DNA of 33,751 nucleotides. It comes from Phycisphaerae bacterium (GTDB taxonomy: Bacteria > Planctomycetota > Phycisphaerae > Sedimentisphaerales > Anaerobacaceae). Positions 1-8,901 of the stretch are shown piece by piece; position 1 is the stretch's first letter; every line of letters begins with the position of its first letter. A program made the position numbers and the translations under genes. The notes under the pieces are model-generated. The model was not told the origin of the DNA. It was given only the letters and a program-made list of their open reading frames with translations, and did not search any database. The stretch is from the NCBI GenBank assembly GCA_029858035.1, contig JAOUFU010000006.1, forward strand, positions 1-33,751, in the 5' to 3' direction.

Positions 1-56
1 TATAAAACGGCACAAGGGTGCAAGAAGAACTCTGGAAAGGGGATTACAACATAACG

Positions 57-674
57 ATGGGTAACACAATTGTTGGTATAGTGGGCAGTTATCGAAAGGG
101 CAGGATGATAGATTCTGCCGTGACGGAAATCCTCAAAGGTGCGGAATCCATGGGCGCGAAGACGGTAAAGATTTATCTGACCGAAAAGCAAATCGAGTTT
201 TGTAATAACTGCCGCAGTTGTATGCAGGAGGCCGGAGAAAAAAGAGGAGAGTGTGTTCACGAAGATGATATGGAAGAAATGTTGCAGCAGATTGATGAAG
301 CCGATGGTTATGTTCTGGGATCGCCGGTAAATTTAGGGACGGTGACTGCCATAATGAAACGTTTTATGGAAAGATTAGCGGTTTACGCCTACTGGCCCTG
401 GGGTAAGATTGCAGCGCCGAAATTCAGGAACGACAAACTAAACAAGAAGGCGGTCATAGTGACATCATTTACGCCGCCGGCCTTTATAGGCAGGCTGTTA
501 TTATCAGGCGCGCCAAAAGTATTAAAATATATGGCGAAAGTTTTGGGTGCTAGGGTGGTGAAGATTTTATATTTTGGGATGGTTGGTGAGAGGCCGGAAG
601 CCGGGCTTGATGAAAAGAGTTTGCGAAGGGCATTTAAGGCAGGGGAGGAATTAGCGAGGAATTTGGCAGAATAG
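57..674 (+). CDS. Flavodoxin-fold NAD(P)H-dependent FMN reductase / iron-sulfur flavoprotein
   Basis: This is a 205-aa cytoplasmic flavoprotein of the NADPH-dependent FMN reductase / iron-sulfur flavoprotein superfamily, expected to bind FMN and move electrons between NAD(P)H or ferredoxin and an unknown acceptor. The N-terminus (GIVGSYRKG) is the phosphate-binding loop after the first beta strand. A cysteine cluster CNNCRSC (C49, C52, C55) with a further C66, followed by DDM, matches the cluster-binding region of the family. The segment GSPVNLGTV near residue 90 is the second flavin-contact loop. A GTG at 18 would add 13 residues. I prefer ATG 57 because the fold begins immediately after it and a purine-rich AAGGGG lies about 14 bases upstream. 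The spacing between C55 and C66 (10 residues) is longer than in classical methanogen proteins. Its partner is unknown, and the next gene is about 600 bases away. Confidence 0.8.
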   Translation: MGNTIVGIVGSYRKGRMIDSAVTEILKGAESMGAKTVKIYLTEKQIEFCNNCRSCMQEAGEKRGECVHEDDMEEMLQQIDEADGYVLGSPVNLGTVTAIMKRFMERLAVYAYWPWGKIAAPKFRNDKLNKKAVIVTSFTPPAFIGRLLLSGAPKVLKYMAKVLGARVVKILYFGMVGERPEAGLDEKSLRRAFKAGEELARNLAE

Positions 675-1299
675 AGGTTAGAAATGAACAAGGGCAAGGC
701 GGGGTGTGAGTTTTACGGGGTGAAGATCACCGTATCTGCTGCTTCTCTTCACGCCGTTTTGCAAGGCCCAATGCCGTTTTTCGCATTTTCATCCGGTCGG
801 AATACGACAAGAAGCCATTTTCAAGCAAACTCGCAAAGGGCCCAGCATTTGCCATTTGATAAAGAAAAACACACGAGATTCTTCGCTTTTTAACTGATGT
901 AGCTCTGGGAAACTAAAAAAAAGCGAAAAATGTAAAATTCATTGTCAATCAAGTAAAAGTACTGTAAGCTCTCATTGTAAACAGTTGAATAAACAGTTGA
1001 ATAAATTTTAAGCCCCGTAGTACGGCACCTATTTGATAGAAACCGCAACGCGTGGCGGGGGTATCAGACTTGTGTTGAGTCCGCAAATGTAGGCCAAATG
1101 CAAAACCCGGGCAGCACAGCGTCAATCTAAGCATTAATTGTTTTAGGCCACATAATTCCGAACTCAGCATAAGGTGTGAGGTTTTAATATTCTTTTACTG
1201 GTTAAGCTGAGCGCTTCAATGTTTCTTTACTGCTCAATCGACTTTCAAAAGTCTTTTCGAGATTGTTAATCGGTGACCGATGCTTTTAGGAATGAGGTC
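675..1299. other. Intergenic stretch without a convincing gene
   Basis: About 625 bases separate the flavoprotein from the ASST gene. Short open frames occur on both strands, but none has a ribosome binding site with a recognisable protein. A GC-rich block at about 1010-1130 sits between AT-rich flanks. The stretch also holds a two-copy tandem repeat (979-1002) and a small palindrome, GACTTT-CA-AAAGTC, at about 1240-1255. The DNA just before 1300 should contain the promoter of the large secreted protein, but I could not pick out a clear -35/-10 pair. Confidence 0.4.
979..1002. repeat. Two-copy 12-bp tandem repeat
   Basis: The unit AAACAGTTGAAT occurs twice head to tail with no mismatch and is followed by AAA. 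Two copies are too few to suggest a function. It may be a slippage product or a pair of protein-binding sites. Confidence 0.6.
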
Positions 1300-4200
1300 A
1301 TGTGTAGAAAATTATTTTTTACGTCTTTTGTTTTAGTGTTGGCCCTGGTTCCGGCGAACGCAGCCAGAGGTGCTGATCCTGATCTTGTCGGCTGGTGGAG
1401 GTTTGAGGAAGGAATCGGCATCATCGCCCATGACTCAAGCAGCAACGGTAACGATGGTTTTCTAATTGGCGGCGCTACATGGACCGCGGGCCGTTTCGGC
1501 GGTGGTATTGAGCTCAATGGTACAACGGGCTATGTCTCAGTTCCAGGTTTTGTACTGACGACCGATACCATCACTTTTGTAGCGTGGCTGAACGGCTGGA
1601 AAGCAAATGACTGGGCGCCGCTTATATCTTCCCGTGAGGTGAATCCCTGTGAAATGAATTTTGGTGATAACGATACCTTGCACTACACATGGAACAATGA
1701 TTCATCAGCTACATGGGACTGGATTGATGGTCCTGTCATCGGCCAGGATACGTGGACCATGTTGGCCGTGACCATTGACCCCGGAAGTGCCACTGCATAT
1801 GTGTACACGGAAGCGGAAGGGCTTACCCAGGCCACCAATGCGATTGCCCACATTGTACAGACTGTCGGTTTCCTAAAGATCGGTTATTCTTACGGTGACA
1901 GGTACATCCGCGGGATTATCGACGAAGCTGCAGTTTATGACCGTTCCCTGTCGGAGGCCGAGATACTAAAGCTGGCGGTCCGTCAGGAGGCCTATGCCCC
2001 CATCCCTGCTCATGGTACCGAGGATGTGCCCATAGACGCAAATCTTGTCTGGACGCGCGGAGTTAATACCAACAGTGATGAGGTGTGGTTCGGCACCGAC
2101 CCCTGTTCATTGTCTCATGTTGCAGATATAATGGCATCTCCGACATCCCCACCGTTGTATGACCCCCCCGTCGACCTTATTGCAAACACCACTTACTATT
2201 GGCAGATCGTTGAGGTCAATGGTATAAACATCCACCCAGGCCCTGTGTGGGAGTTTACCACTGTTAGCGGAGCAGCCCGGGCCGACTATCCTTTTGATGG
2301 TGCTGTGATTAGCGGCGACATAGCTGGAGCAAACATATGGACGAAGCTTATTTTCATCCCGGGAACGACTGCGGTCGAGCACAAGGGGTACTTCAACGAA
2401 GATTACAGCAAGGTTGAAGGCCGCGTCCAGGATGCAAACCTCGGCGAACCACCCTACGCGTCAGTACCAGGGTGGGAGTACACGTTTTTTGCAGGTAATC
2501 CTTATGTACCCCCGTCTGATGACACCCTTGTTCGAGGCATGAGGTACTACTGGACTGTCGATGAGACCGATGCCTGGGGCAATGTGTTCCCGGGTGAAAT
2601 CTGGAAGTTTATTGTTCAGGGCTATAAGGCCTTTGAGCCCAGTCCGCCTAATGAGGCTTTATTTATAAGCCCCGATGTTCTCCTTTCATGGCATGAAGGT
2701 ACGGGTATAGCCGAACACGATGTCTACATGGGCACGAACCGGCAGGACGTGAATGATGCCGTTTACGATGCGAACACTCCTGCCCCGGAATTTTTAGCCA
2801 CCCGAACAGAACCGAACTATCAATGCAGCTCTCTGGCATATGAAACCAAACATTACTGGCGTGTTGATGAGGTCACAGGCCGGTTACCTCCTTTCGACGG
2901 CACGATATACAAAGGGGATGTCTGGGAGTTTACAACCAAGATATTGACATCCGGACATCGCGAGAAGGGCTACCTTTATCTGTCGCCCGTACCCGGGGCT
3001 GAGTATGTATCGCCGCAGACAAGGTATTTTCTGGTACGTTTTGAGGCAGTTTCACCCAACGATATCACAAACCTGCCGACGTTCATTGATGTGACAGGCC
3101 GGATCAGCGGAACCCACGCAGGCCAGACCAAAATTGCCTCCGATAACAGGACGGTCATCTTTGAGGTTTCGTCGGGTTTTTCGAGTGACGAGCTTGTAAC
3201 GGTGACGTTGATACCGACAGTAGATCCCTGTGCTCCCGGTGTCGTCGAGCCTTATCAATATCAATTTATGGTCACCGGACCCATGCCGACACCACCTGAG
3301 AGTGCATTGCTGCAAGCGCCAAGCAGTGTATCAGCAGCACATGAGCAGGTCGTAAATAGGCAGGCGACGACTGATACGGAATGTGAGGCGCTGCCCACAG
3401 CGGACATGACTATGACGGACGAAGGCGGGATTTCCGTGACTGCGCTCGACGGGCCCATGATTATGCCAAACGGCGTGTCCGTCCCCAGCGACTTCCCTGA
3501 GGTCGTGATCACCGTCAACAATAATCCATCCCCCGGTTACATCTTCATCTCATATCCGCACTATACCAGCACCAACAAGTATGTGATGATGCTGGACAAT
3601 AACGGGTACCCCGTCTGGTACCTGCGAGGAAGAGATCAGTCACTATGGAATGAATTTAAAGTCCAGAAGAACGGGATGATCACGATGGGCATATTCACCG
3701 GTTACGACAAGAACTTCAACTGGGTCAAGAACTACTTCACTGAGAACGGTTATAACACCAATCACCACGATCTTGAGGTGCTCGAGGACGGCGGATACCT
3801 GATGATTGGCGGCCGGGACAATACCGTCGATATGTCTCGATACATCCCCGGCGGCAACTACAATGCGAACGTGCACGAGACGATCATTCAGGAATACACG
3901 GCGGGGGAAGAACTCATCTTCCAGTTCCGTTCCTGGGACAACTTCGACATCAGCGACGTCGAGGCACTCGTCGAAGACCCGTTGAGCGGCAGCATACGCT
4001 TCCCCCACATAAACGCGATCGATGTCGATGATGACGGTCATCTGCTCATCTCGAACCGCCATATCAGCGAGATCACCAAAATTAACAGGGATTCGGGCCA
4101 GATGATCTGGAGGTTGTGCGGCTCAGATCCGGGGCGCAGCGATTTTACCTTTGTCAATGACTCCCTGAATGGATTTAGCCACCAGCATGATATCAGCGCG

Positions 4201-5985
4201 TTTGGCAACGGGCGATACATGCTTTTCGACAACGGAAACGGACACTATCCACCAGTGTCCCGTGCGGTCGAATACGAGCTGGACCTGAATGCGATGACTG
4301 CCACCCTGGTTTGGGAGTTCCGCGACACGCCGGATAAATACACGTACTCCATGGGCAATGCCCAGCGTCTGCCCACCGGCAATACGCTCATCAACTTCGT
4401 TTTGTCGGAATATCCAAAAGCCATAGAGGTGGACCCGAACGGTGTGAAACAGTTCGAGATGAACCTGCTTCCGGCCTCGGATCTGTACCAGGTGCATCGT
4501 TTCCCCTGGGATGGGATGGTTGAAGTGCCCTATCTGGTTGTCGAGTCTTCTCCTGACTACATCACGCTGATTTTCAATAAGTTCGGGGACCCCAACGTGG
4601 ACTACTATCGCATCTACGGAGGCACCACGCCGCAACCCACTACGGTGATTGCTACATCTACGTCAACGCTGAAGCACATCAGCGAGGGCTTAGAGAATGG
4701 ACTTCGATATTATTTCCGCGTAACTGCTGTTGATACTAACGGCATGGAAAGCGATTACTCCAACGAAGAAAGCTCTGTTGTTAGTTTTACCGGACCTGGT
4801 CAGAATATGGTTTTAAATGAAGATTTCTGCCGGGGACAGGATTCGTGGATATGGGAAGTTGGCGGCTCTGCGAATGCGACATGGAACATTGAAAATGGTG
4901 TAAGCCATTTCGATATAACCAATGGTGGTATTCAAATATCGGATGTTCAGTTGAAGCAGAACGGGATGAAACTGGTCCGGGGAAAAGAATACGTCTTCGA
5001 ATTTGATGCCTGGTCTGATCTGCCCCGAATCATCGAAGCCAAAGTGGGGCAGGACGAGTCTCCGTGGACTAACTACAGCAAAATCGGATACTCTTCCGTC
5101 ACACCGAACCCGACCCATTTTCGCTACCCCTTTACGATGCAGGATGCGTCGGATTACAACGCCCGTGTGGTGTTCAATATGGGGGCTTCTTCTTACGATG
5201 TTTACCTTGATAATGTTTCTTTGATCAACGTATTACCGGGTGACTTCTACTTTGATGGCTGTGTCTGGTTCGATGATTTAGCTGTATTGACAGATGAGTG
5301 GCTCGAAGAGGGGAGCGGGCTGACAGCGGACCTGCAGGACAACGGCAGGGTTGACTTCAATGACTTCGCGATTTTCGCCGAAAGCTTCAAATACCCATGC
5401 AGCACTATTCTGGTCACGGAGAAAAACGCCAAACGTGTATTGGTCCCCACAAGTAATATCGGCTACGACTGGATCGGCAGCGCCGAACCTTATAACGATA
5501 CCGGCTGGGACCAGATTGGCGCCTCGGATTGTCCTTTAGGCGTTGGTTATGAAGACAGTCCGGGCGATCCCGTAAACTATACGGACCTCATCGCACACGA
5601 TGTCGGAGATCAGATGTCGGGAATTATGGCTTCCTGTTATATCCGAATCCCCTTTACCCTGGATACCGACCCGAATGAACTGAGCTCCATTACGCTGAAA
5701 ATCCGTTACGATGATGGCTTTGTTGCCTATATCAATGGCCGGGAGCTTGCCCGCGACAATCTCAATCCCGACGTTGAGTTTCCCAACTGGGATGACAATG
5801 CCGATGATTCGCATGGTGATAATGATGCCAGGCTGTTGCAGCCCTTCCAAGTAAACAGGGTTGATAATCCGGATGTCTTCAATGCTCTGCAATTGGGAGA
5901 CAATATTTTGGCGATTCATGGGATGAATGTTAGTACCGGCAGCAATGATTTTCTTATTTCGGCTGAACTATATGCCGGCAACTAA
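1300..5985 (+). CDS. Secreted multidomain arylsulfotransferase (ASST) with LamG, FN3-like, CBM-like and dockerin-like modules
   Basis: This is a 1561-aa exported protein. ATG 1300 is chosen over GTG 1273 because a signal peptide begins there (residues 1-22, ending ANA) and AGGAA lies 7 bases upstream. Approximate domains: LamG/concanavalin-like 28-225; three FN3/Ig-like modules 230-545, each ending in a W-[EK]-F-[TI] strand; an Ig-like module 550-660; ASST propeller 730-1075; FN3 1080-1160; CBM4/9-like 1168-1310; dockerin-like double EF-loop 1312-1365; and a C-terminal beta-sandwich 1372-1561 common in planctomycete secreted proteins. ASST hallmarks are NHHDL (H822, H823), FPHINAI, SHQHDI (H961, H963) and LFDNGNG. 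Known ASSTs move sulfate from phenolic sulfate esters to phenols through a sulfo-histidine. Here it may act outside the cell on sulfated aromatic or glycan material, fitting the nearby sulfatases. The ASST call is secure at family level; activity and substrate are inferred. Confidence 0.85.
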   Translation: MCRKLFFTSFVLVLALVPANAARGADPDLVGWWRFEEGIGIIAHDSSSNGNDGFLIGGATWTAGRFGGGIELNGTTGYVSVPGFVLTTDTITFVAWLNGWKANDWAPLISSREVNPCEMNFGDNDTLHYTWNNDSSATWDWIDGPVIGQDTWTMLAVTIDPGSATAYVYTEAEGLTQATNAIAHIVQTVGFLKIGYSYGDRYIRGIIDEAAVYDRSLSEAEILKLAVRQEAYAPIPAHGTEDVPIDANLVWTRGVNTNSDEVWFGTDPCSLSHVADIMASPTSPPLYDPPVDLIANTTYYWQIVEVNGINIHPGPVWEFTTVSGAARADYPFDGAVISGDIAGANIWTKLIFIPGTTAVEHKGYFNEDYSKVEGRVQDANLGEPPYASVPGWEYTFFAGNPYVPPSDDTLVRGMRYYWTVDETDAWGNVFPGEIWKFIVQGYKAFEPSPPNEALFISPDVLLSWHEGTGIAEHDVYMGTNRQDVNDAVYDANTPAPEFLATRTEPNYQCSSLAYETKHYWRVDEVTGRLPPFDGTIYKGDVWEFTTKILTSGHREKGYLYLSPVPGAEYVSPQTRYFLVRFEAVSPNDITNLPTFIDVTGRISGTHAGQTKIASDNRTVIFEVSSGFSSDELVTVTLIPTVDPCAPGVVEPYQYQFMVTGPMPTPPESALLQAPSSVSAAHEQVVNRQATTDTECEALPTADMTMTDEGGISVTALDGPMIMPNGVSVPSDFPEVVITVNNNPSPGYIFISYPHYTSTNKYVMMLDNNGYPVWYLRGRDQSLWNEFKVQKNGMITMGIFTGYDKNFNWVKNYFTENGYNTNHHDLEVLEDGGYLMIGGRDNTVDMSRYIPGGNYNANVHETIIQEYTAGEELIFQFRSWDNFDISDVEALVEDPLSGSIRFPHINAIDVDDDGHLLISNRHISEITKINRDSGQMIWRLCGSDPGRSDFTFVNDSLNGFSHQHDISAFGNGRYMLFDNGNGHYPPVSRAVEYELDLNAMTATLVWEFRDTPDKYTYSMGNAQRLPTGNTLINFVLSEYPKAIEVDPNGVKQFEMNLLPASDLYQVHRFPWDGMVEVPYLVVESSPDYITLIFNKFGDPNVDYYRIYGGTTPQPTTVIATSTSTLKHISEGLENGLRYYFRVTAVDTNGMESDYSNEESSVVSFTGPGQNMVLNEDFCRGQDSWIWEVGGSANATWNIENGVSHFDITNGGIQISDVQLKQNGMKLVRGKEYVFEFDAWSDLPRIIEAKVGQDESPWTNYSKIGYSSVTPNPTHFRYPFTMQDASDYNARVVFNMGASSYDVYLDNVSLINVLPGDFYFDGCVWFDDLAVLTDEWLEEGSGLTADLQDNGRVDFNDFAIFAESFKYPCSTILVTEKNAKRVLVPTSNIGYDWIGSAEPYNDTGWDQIGASDCPLGVGYEDSPGDPVNYTDLIAHDVGDQMSGIMASCYIRIPFTLDTDPNELSSITLKIRYDDGFVAYINGRELARDNLNPDVEFPNWDDNADDSHGDNDARLLQPFQVNRVDNPDVFNALQLGDNILAIHGMNVSTGSNDFLISAELYAGN

Positions 5986-6050
5986 ACTCGAATCCAGACA
6001 AAACAGTTTGTTTCAAATTGCAAAGCGGCTTAAACACACCCTCAAATCTG

Positions 6051-6079
6051 TTGAAAGCAAAATCAATTTCTGGTATTGT
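6051..6079 (+). promoter_or_regulatory. Candidate sigma-70-like promoter for the GH172 gene
   Basis: TTGAAA (6051-6056) and TATTGT (6074-6079) are separated by 17 bases, with a TG one base before the -10, as in extended -10 promoters. A second, isolated TATAAT lies at 6108-6113 without a good -35. Transcription from either would give a leader of roughly 100-135 bases before ATG 6220. Confidence 0.45.
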
Positions 6080-6219
6080 AAAGCTCGACGTAGGCATGAG
6101 CACAATTTATAATGTCATATTGGATATCCGAGGGCATCTTATAATTGCGGGTAATTGATGCTGCCGGAGTTGTCAGGGAACCGGCGGTTTTTTTTAGCTG
6201 TCATACGGAAGGGGCTATT

Positions 6220-8550
6220 ATGTGCAGATTGTGGTGTGTCATGGCATTACTTGTATGCTGGTTGTGCTCGGCATCGGCTGCGGAGACGCTTAGCTATGTT
6301 GACCTTGTCGATCGCTTGACAAATCTCGAACAGCTCGCGGTACTGCCGGAGCCGGGCCAGAGGTGCGCCCAGTGGTCGAGCTACGACCGCAACAGCACAT
6401 ACGATGCCCGGACCGATGCGTACCTCCACTGGAACGCAAACGGTGATGGATCCGGCTTCATTCGCGAAGAGAACGGCAAGTATGTGCTTGCCGAAATGAA
6501 GGGCCCCGGTGTCATCTGGCGCATCTGGTCAGCGCTGGCCGAGAAGGGCCGCGTGGCCATCTATCTCGACGGCCGTGAGAAACCGGCTGTCAATCTGCCC
6601 TTTGCAAGATACTTCGACGGCCAGAATGAGCCGTTCACACGCCCGCAACTGGTCTACAGTTCCGCCAATGGGAAAAACTGCTACGTTCCCATCCCTTACA
6701 ACAAATCCTGCAAGATCGTAGCTGAAAAAGACTGGGGCAGGTACTTCCATTTCACGTACTCGACATTTGACAAGTCAACGGTTGTCCCGACGTTCACGGG
6801 AGAACTGGCCTCCGCCGACGCAGCAGCGCTTGACCGCGCTGACCGGATTCTCGCTCAAGCCGACTATCTAACGCCAACCTCAGATGCAGTCGAAGCAACC
6901 GAGACTATACACAGCGGAGCCGTCGATATTAAACCGGGAAAATCCGCTGTGATTGCTGAGTTTAACCGAGCTGGCGCAATTACCCGGTTTCAGATTGAAA
7001 TCGACCTTCCGGAGTCCGCTGACGACCATAAAATTCTCAGGGAGCTGATTCTTCAGATGTACTGGGACGGCTCATCGCAACCGAGCGTCCTGTCGCCCCT
7101 TGGAGACTTCTTCGGTACGGCACCTGGCAAGACGGTATACAAGTCACTGCCGCTGGGGATGACCGACAGGGGGTTCTATAGCCGCTGGTACATGCCGTTC
7201 GAAAATGGTGCACTGATCAAGCTGGTCAATGAGGGAACACAGCAGCGACATTTGAAGTTCTCTATATTCCACAAGAAACTCACAGACGGTGCAAGAAATC
7301 TGGGACGCTTCCATGCATGGTGGCACCGCGATTTCGCTCCGGAACCGCGGCGTGCCATCGACTGGACCATCCTCAAGACAAAAGGCCGGGGACGCTACTG
7401 CGGCGTCATGCTCCATGTCTGGAATCCCAAGGGGGGATGGTGGGGAGAAGGAGATGAGAAGTTCTTCGTCGACGGCGAAAAGTTCCCCTCCACCTTCGGA
7501 ACAGGCACTGAAGATTATTTCGGGTATGCATGGTGCAGTGAACAACTCTTCAACCGGGCGTTCCACAATCAGACAGTCAGCGTTCCCCAGAATCCCTGCG
7601 CCCATCCCACACCCCTCGAAAGCGGAGGCCACACGTCTAATAACCGATGGCATATCGCAGATAATATTCCGTTTCATACATCTTTCGAGGGAGCATTGGA
7701 GAAATACTTGCTCAATGACCGGCCAACGCGATACGACTGTGTCGTCTACTGGTATCAGCAAGGCGCACAGGCCGTTACCGGGCCGCTGCCGTCTGTTGAA
7801 GACCGAATCTATACACAGGATAAGAAAGAGGCCGGGCTTCTGACATTCCTGATTGCACCCGTGCGTGAGGTCGATACTGCACAACTTAAGAGTGCACGCT
7901 ACATATATCGTGAGCTGATGAGTGATCCCTCGTTGGAGGCCCATCGGTTGCGTCTCAGGGCGCGAATGGCACATGTTGAAAAGGCAGCCGGCTACGGCGA
8001 TTTGGCAATTGATCTGATAGAGCCTCTGCTAAACGAACACGTTCTCCCCTTTGTAGATTGTGAATTTGCGCCGGATATCCTGCCTGTTTTGCAGAGTTCG
8101 TCCGAGACGCCCGGCTGGGTGCGCCCGGTCCTGGTCCACAACGAAGACGGTTCCGCAAAAAGGGTCACAAAGGCAGGACGTGCGACCATCGTGACCGATC
8201 GATCCAACCAACAGCCTTACATCTATTTCTCACTTCCCAAGACCGTCGACCTGAGAGAAAAGGACCGTACGGTTACAATGAAAGCTACATATTACTGCGA
8301 TGGTGAGCCGGGTAATCTCTTCCTCATCCAATATGACTCCCATTTCTCCGATGACATTCCCGGAAAATACTACAGAACAGAAGCGGTCGTAAGTCCCGAG
8401 AAGGCCGGCTGGCACACGGCAACCCTCGTGTGTCCACGGGCCAGATTCTCCGGCAGACAGAACGCCGGCGCCGATTTCCGGATCAGTGTACTGTCACCAA
8501 CAGACATCTTCATAAGCAACCTGGAAGTTCAATACAACCCGACCCGGTAA
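6220..8550 (+). CDS. Secreted GH172 (DUF2961) glycoside hydrolase
   Basis: This is a 776-aa exported enzyme. ATG 6220 is preceded by GGAAGGGG (6207-6214) and followed by a signal peptide (residues 1-20, ending SASA), so the longer frame from 6145 is rejected. The GH172/DUF2961 core spans about residues 30-575, with an early KGPGVIWRIW block and the signature region WWGEGDEKFF ... GTGTEDYFG. The two glutamates, E410 (GEGDE) and E431 (GTGTED), are 21 residues apart. From memory, this equals the separation of the catalytic pair E270/E291 in the Bifidobacterium difructose-dianhydride-I enzyme. Characterised members cleave alpha-D-fructofuranosides, difructose anhydride or D-arabinofuranosides. 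The C-terminal ~180 residues form a separate, unassigned beta-rich module. The gene converges with a GH32 gene, which favours fructofuranoside or arabinofuranoside substrates. Confidence 0.87.
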   Translation: MCRLWCVMALLVCWLCSASAAETLSYVDLVDRLTNLEQLAVLPEPGQRCAQWSSYDRNSTYDARTDAYLHWNANGDGSGFIREENGKYVLAEMKGPGVIWRIWSALAEKGRVAIYLDGREKPAVNLPFARYFDGQNEPFTRPQLVYSSANGKNCYVPIPYNKSCKIVAEKDWGRYFHFTYSTFDKSTVVPTFTGELASADAAALDRADRILAQADYLTPTSDAVEATETIHSGAVDIKPGKSAVIAEFNRAGAITRFQIEIDLPESADDHKILRELILQMYWDGSSQPSVLSPLGDFFGTAPGKTVYKSLPLGMTDRGFYSRWYMPFENGALIKLVNEGTQQRHLKFSIFHKKLTDGARNLGRFHAWWHRDFAPEPRRAIDWTILKTKGRGRYCGVMLHVWNPKGGWWGEGDEKFFVDGEKFPSTFGTGTEDYFGYAWCSEQLFNRAFHNQTVSVPQNPCAHPTPLESGGHTSNNRWHIADNIPFHTSFEGALEKYLLNDRPTRYDCVVYWYQQGAQAVTGPLPSVEDRIYTQDKKEAGLLTFLIAPVREVDTAQLKSARYIYRELMSDPSLEAHRLRLRARMAHVEKAAGYGDLAIDLIEPLLNEHVLPFVDCEFAPDILPVLQSSSETPGWVRPVLVHNEDGSAKRVTKAGRATIVTDRSNQQPYIYFSLPKTVDLREKDRTVTMKATYYCDGEPGNLFLIQYDSHFSDDIPGKYYRTEAVVSPEKAGWHTATLVCPRARFSGRQNAGADFRISVLSPTDIFISNLEVQYNPTR

Positions 8551-8610
8551 TCGCACGGTGAATGTCTCGAAAGCGATTTATCCTCACATGCGAGTGCAAA
8601 GAGTGCTGAC

Positions 8611-8825
8611 TCAGCGCTTGTTCTTGTCCAAATCGGCTATGGTCTTTTGTCCCTTATCTGCAACAGTCTTGTTCTTACTGATAGGGATTTTCCAGCCATC
8701 GCCTGTGGGTAAGGATACTTCGGCAGCATCGCCAGAACTGCCTTCTTCTCTTCGTTCCTCTTTGAAAGACCTATAGCCGTTTCGAACATTTGCATCCGCT
8801 CGGTAGCTGATAGGTTGGCCGTTTT
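8611..8825 (-). pseudogene. Degraded remnant of a HEAT-repeat-type protein
   Basis: The gap between the two convergent glycosidase genes holds a - strand frame (stop at 8637-8639, ATG at 8795) whose product reads MQMFETAIGLSKRNEEKKAV and then LAMLPKYPYPQAM. This is the two-helix pattern with the EEKK-VL signature typical of HEAT-like repeats in planctomycete proteins. There is no ribosome binding site, the frame is interrupted upstream, and a neighbouring - strand frame carries a hydrophilic tail ending at 8611, as if a frameshift had occurred. I read it as the 3' remnant of a lost gene. It could also be chance coding pattern. Confidence 0.4.
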
Positions 8826-8901
8826 TTATACTACTAATGGTAAAAGAGATAATTATCGAAGTCGCTGATAATCACCTGACAAATACATTCCGTTTCACAT
8901 A

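Noticed and set aside
727-855. A 42-codon - strand frame (MANAGPFASL...)
   Set aside because: It has no ribosome binding site and no recognisable family, and lies in a gap with several similar chance frames.
684-893. A 69-codon + strand frame just after the flavoprotein gene
   Set aside because: No clear ribosome binding site, composition unlike the neighbours and no recognisable motif.
949-1170. A 73-codon - strand frame in the GC-rich block
   Set aside because: Low complexity ending, no family match and no ribosome binding site; more likely non-coding.
1312-5985. Dockerin-like module as evidence for a cellulosome
   Set aside because: No cohesin or scaffoldin in the window. Such modules are common in planctomycete secreted proteins without cellulosomes.
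8558-8776. A 72-codon + strand frame after the GH172 gene
   Set aside because: It overlaps the - strand HEAT-like remnant, whose product is much more protein-like.
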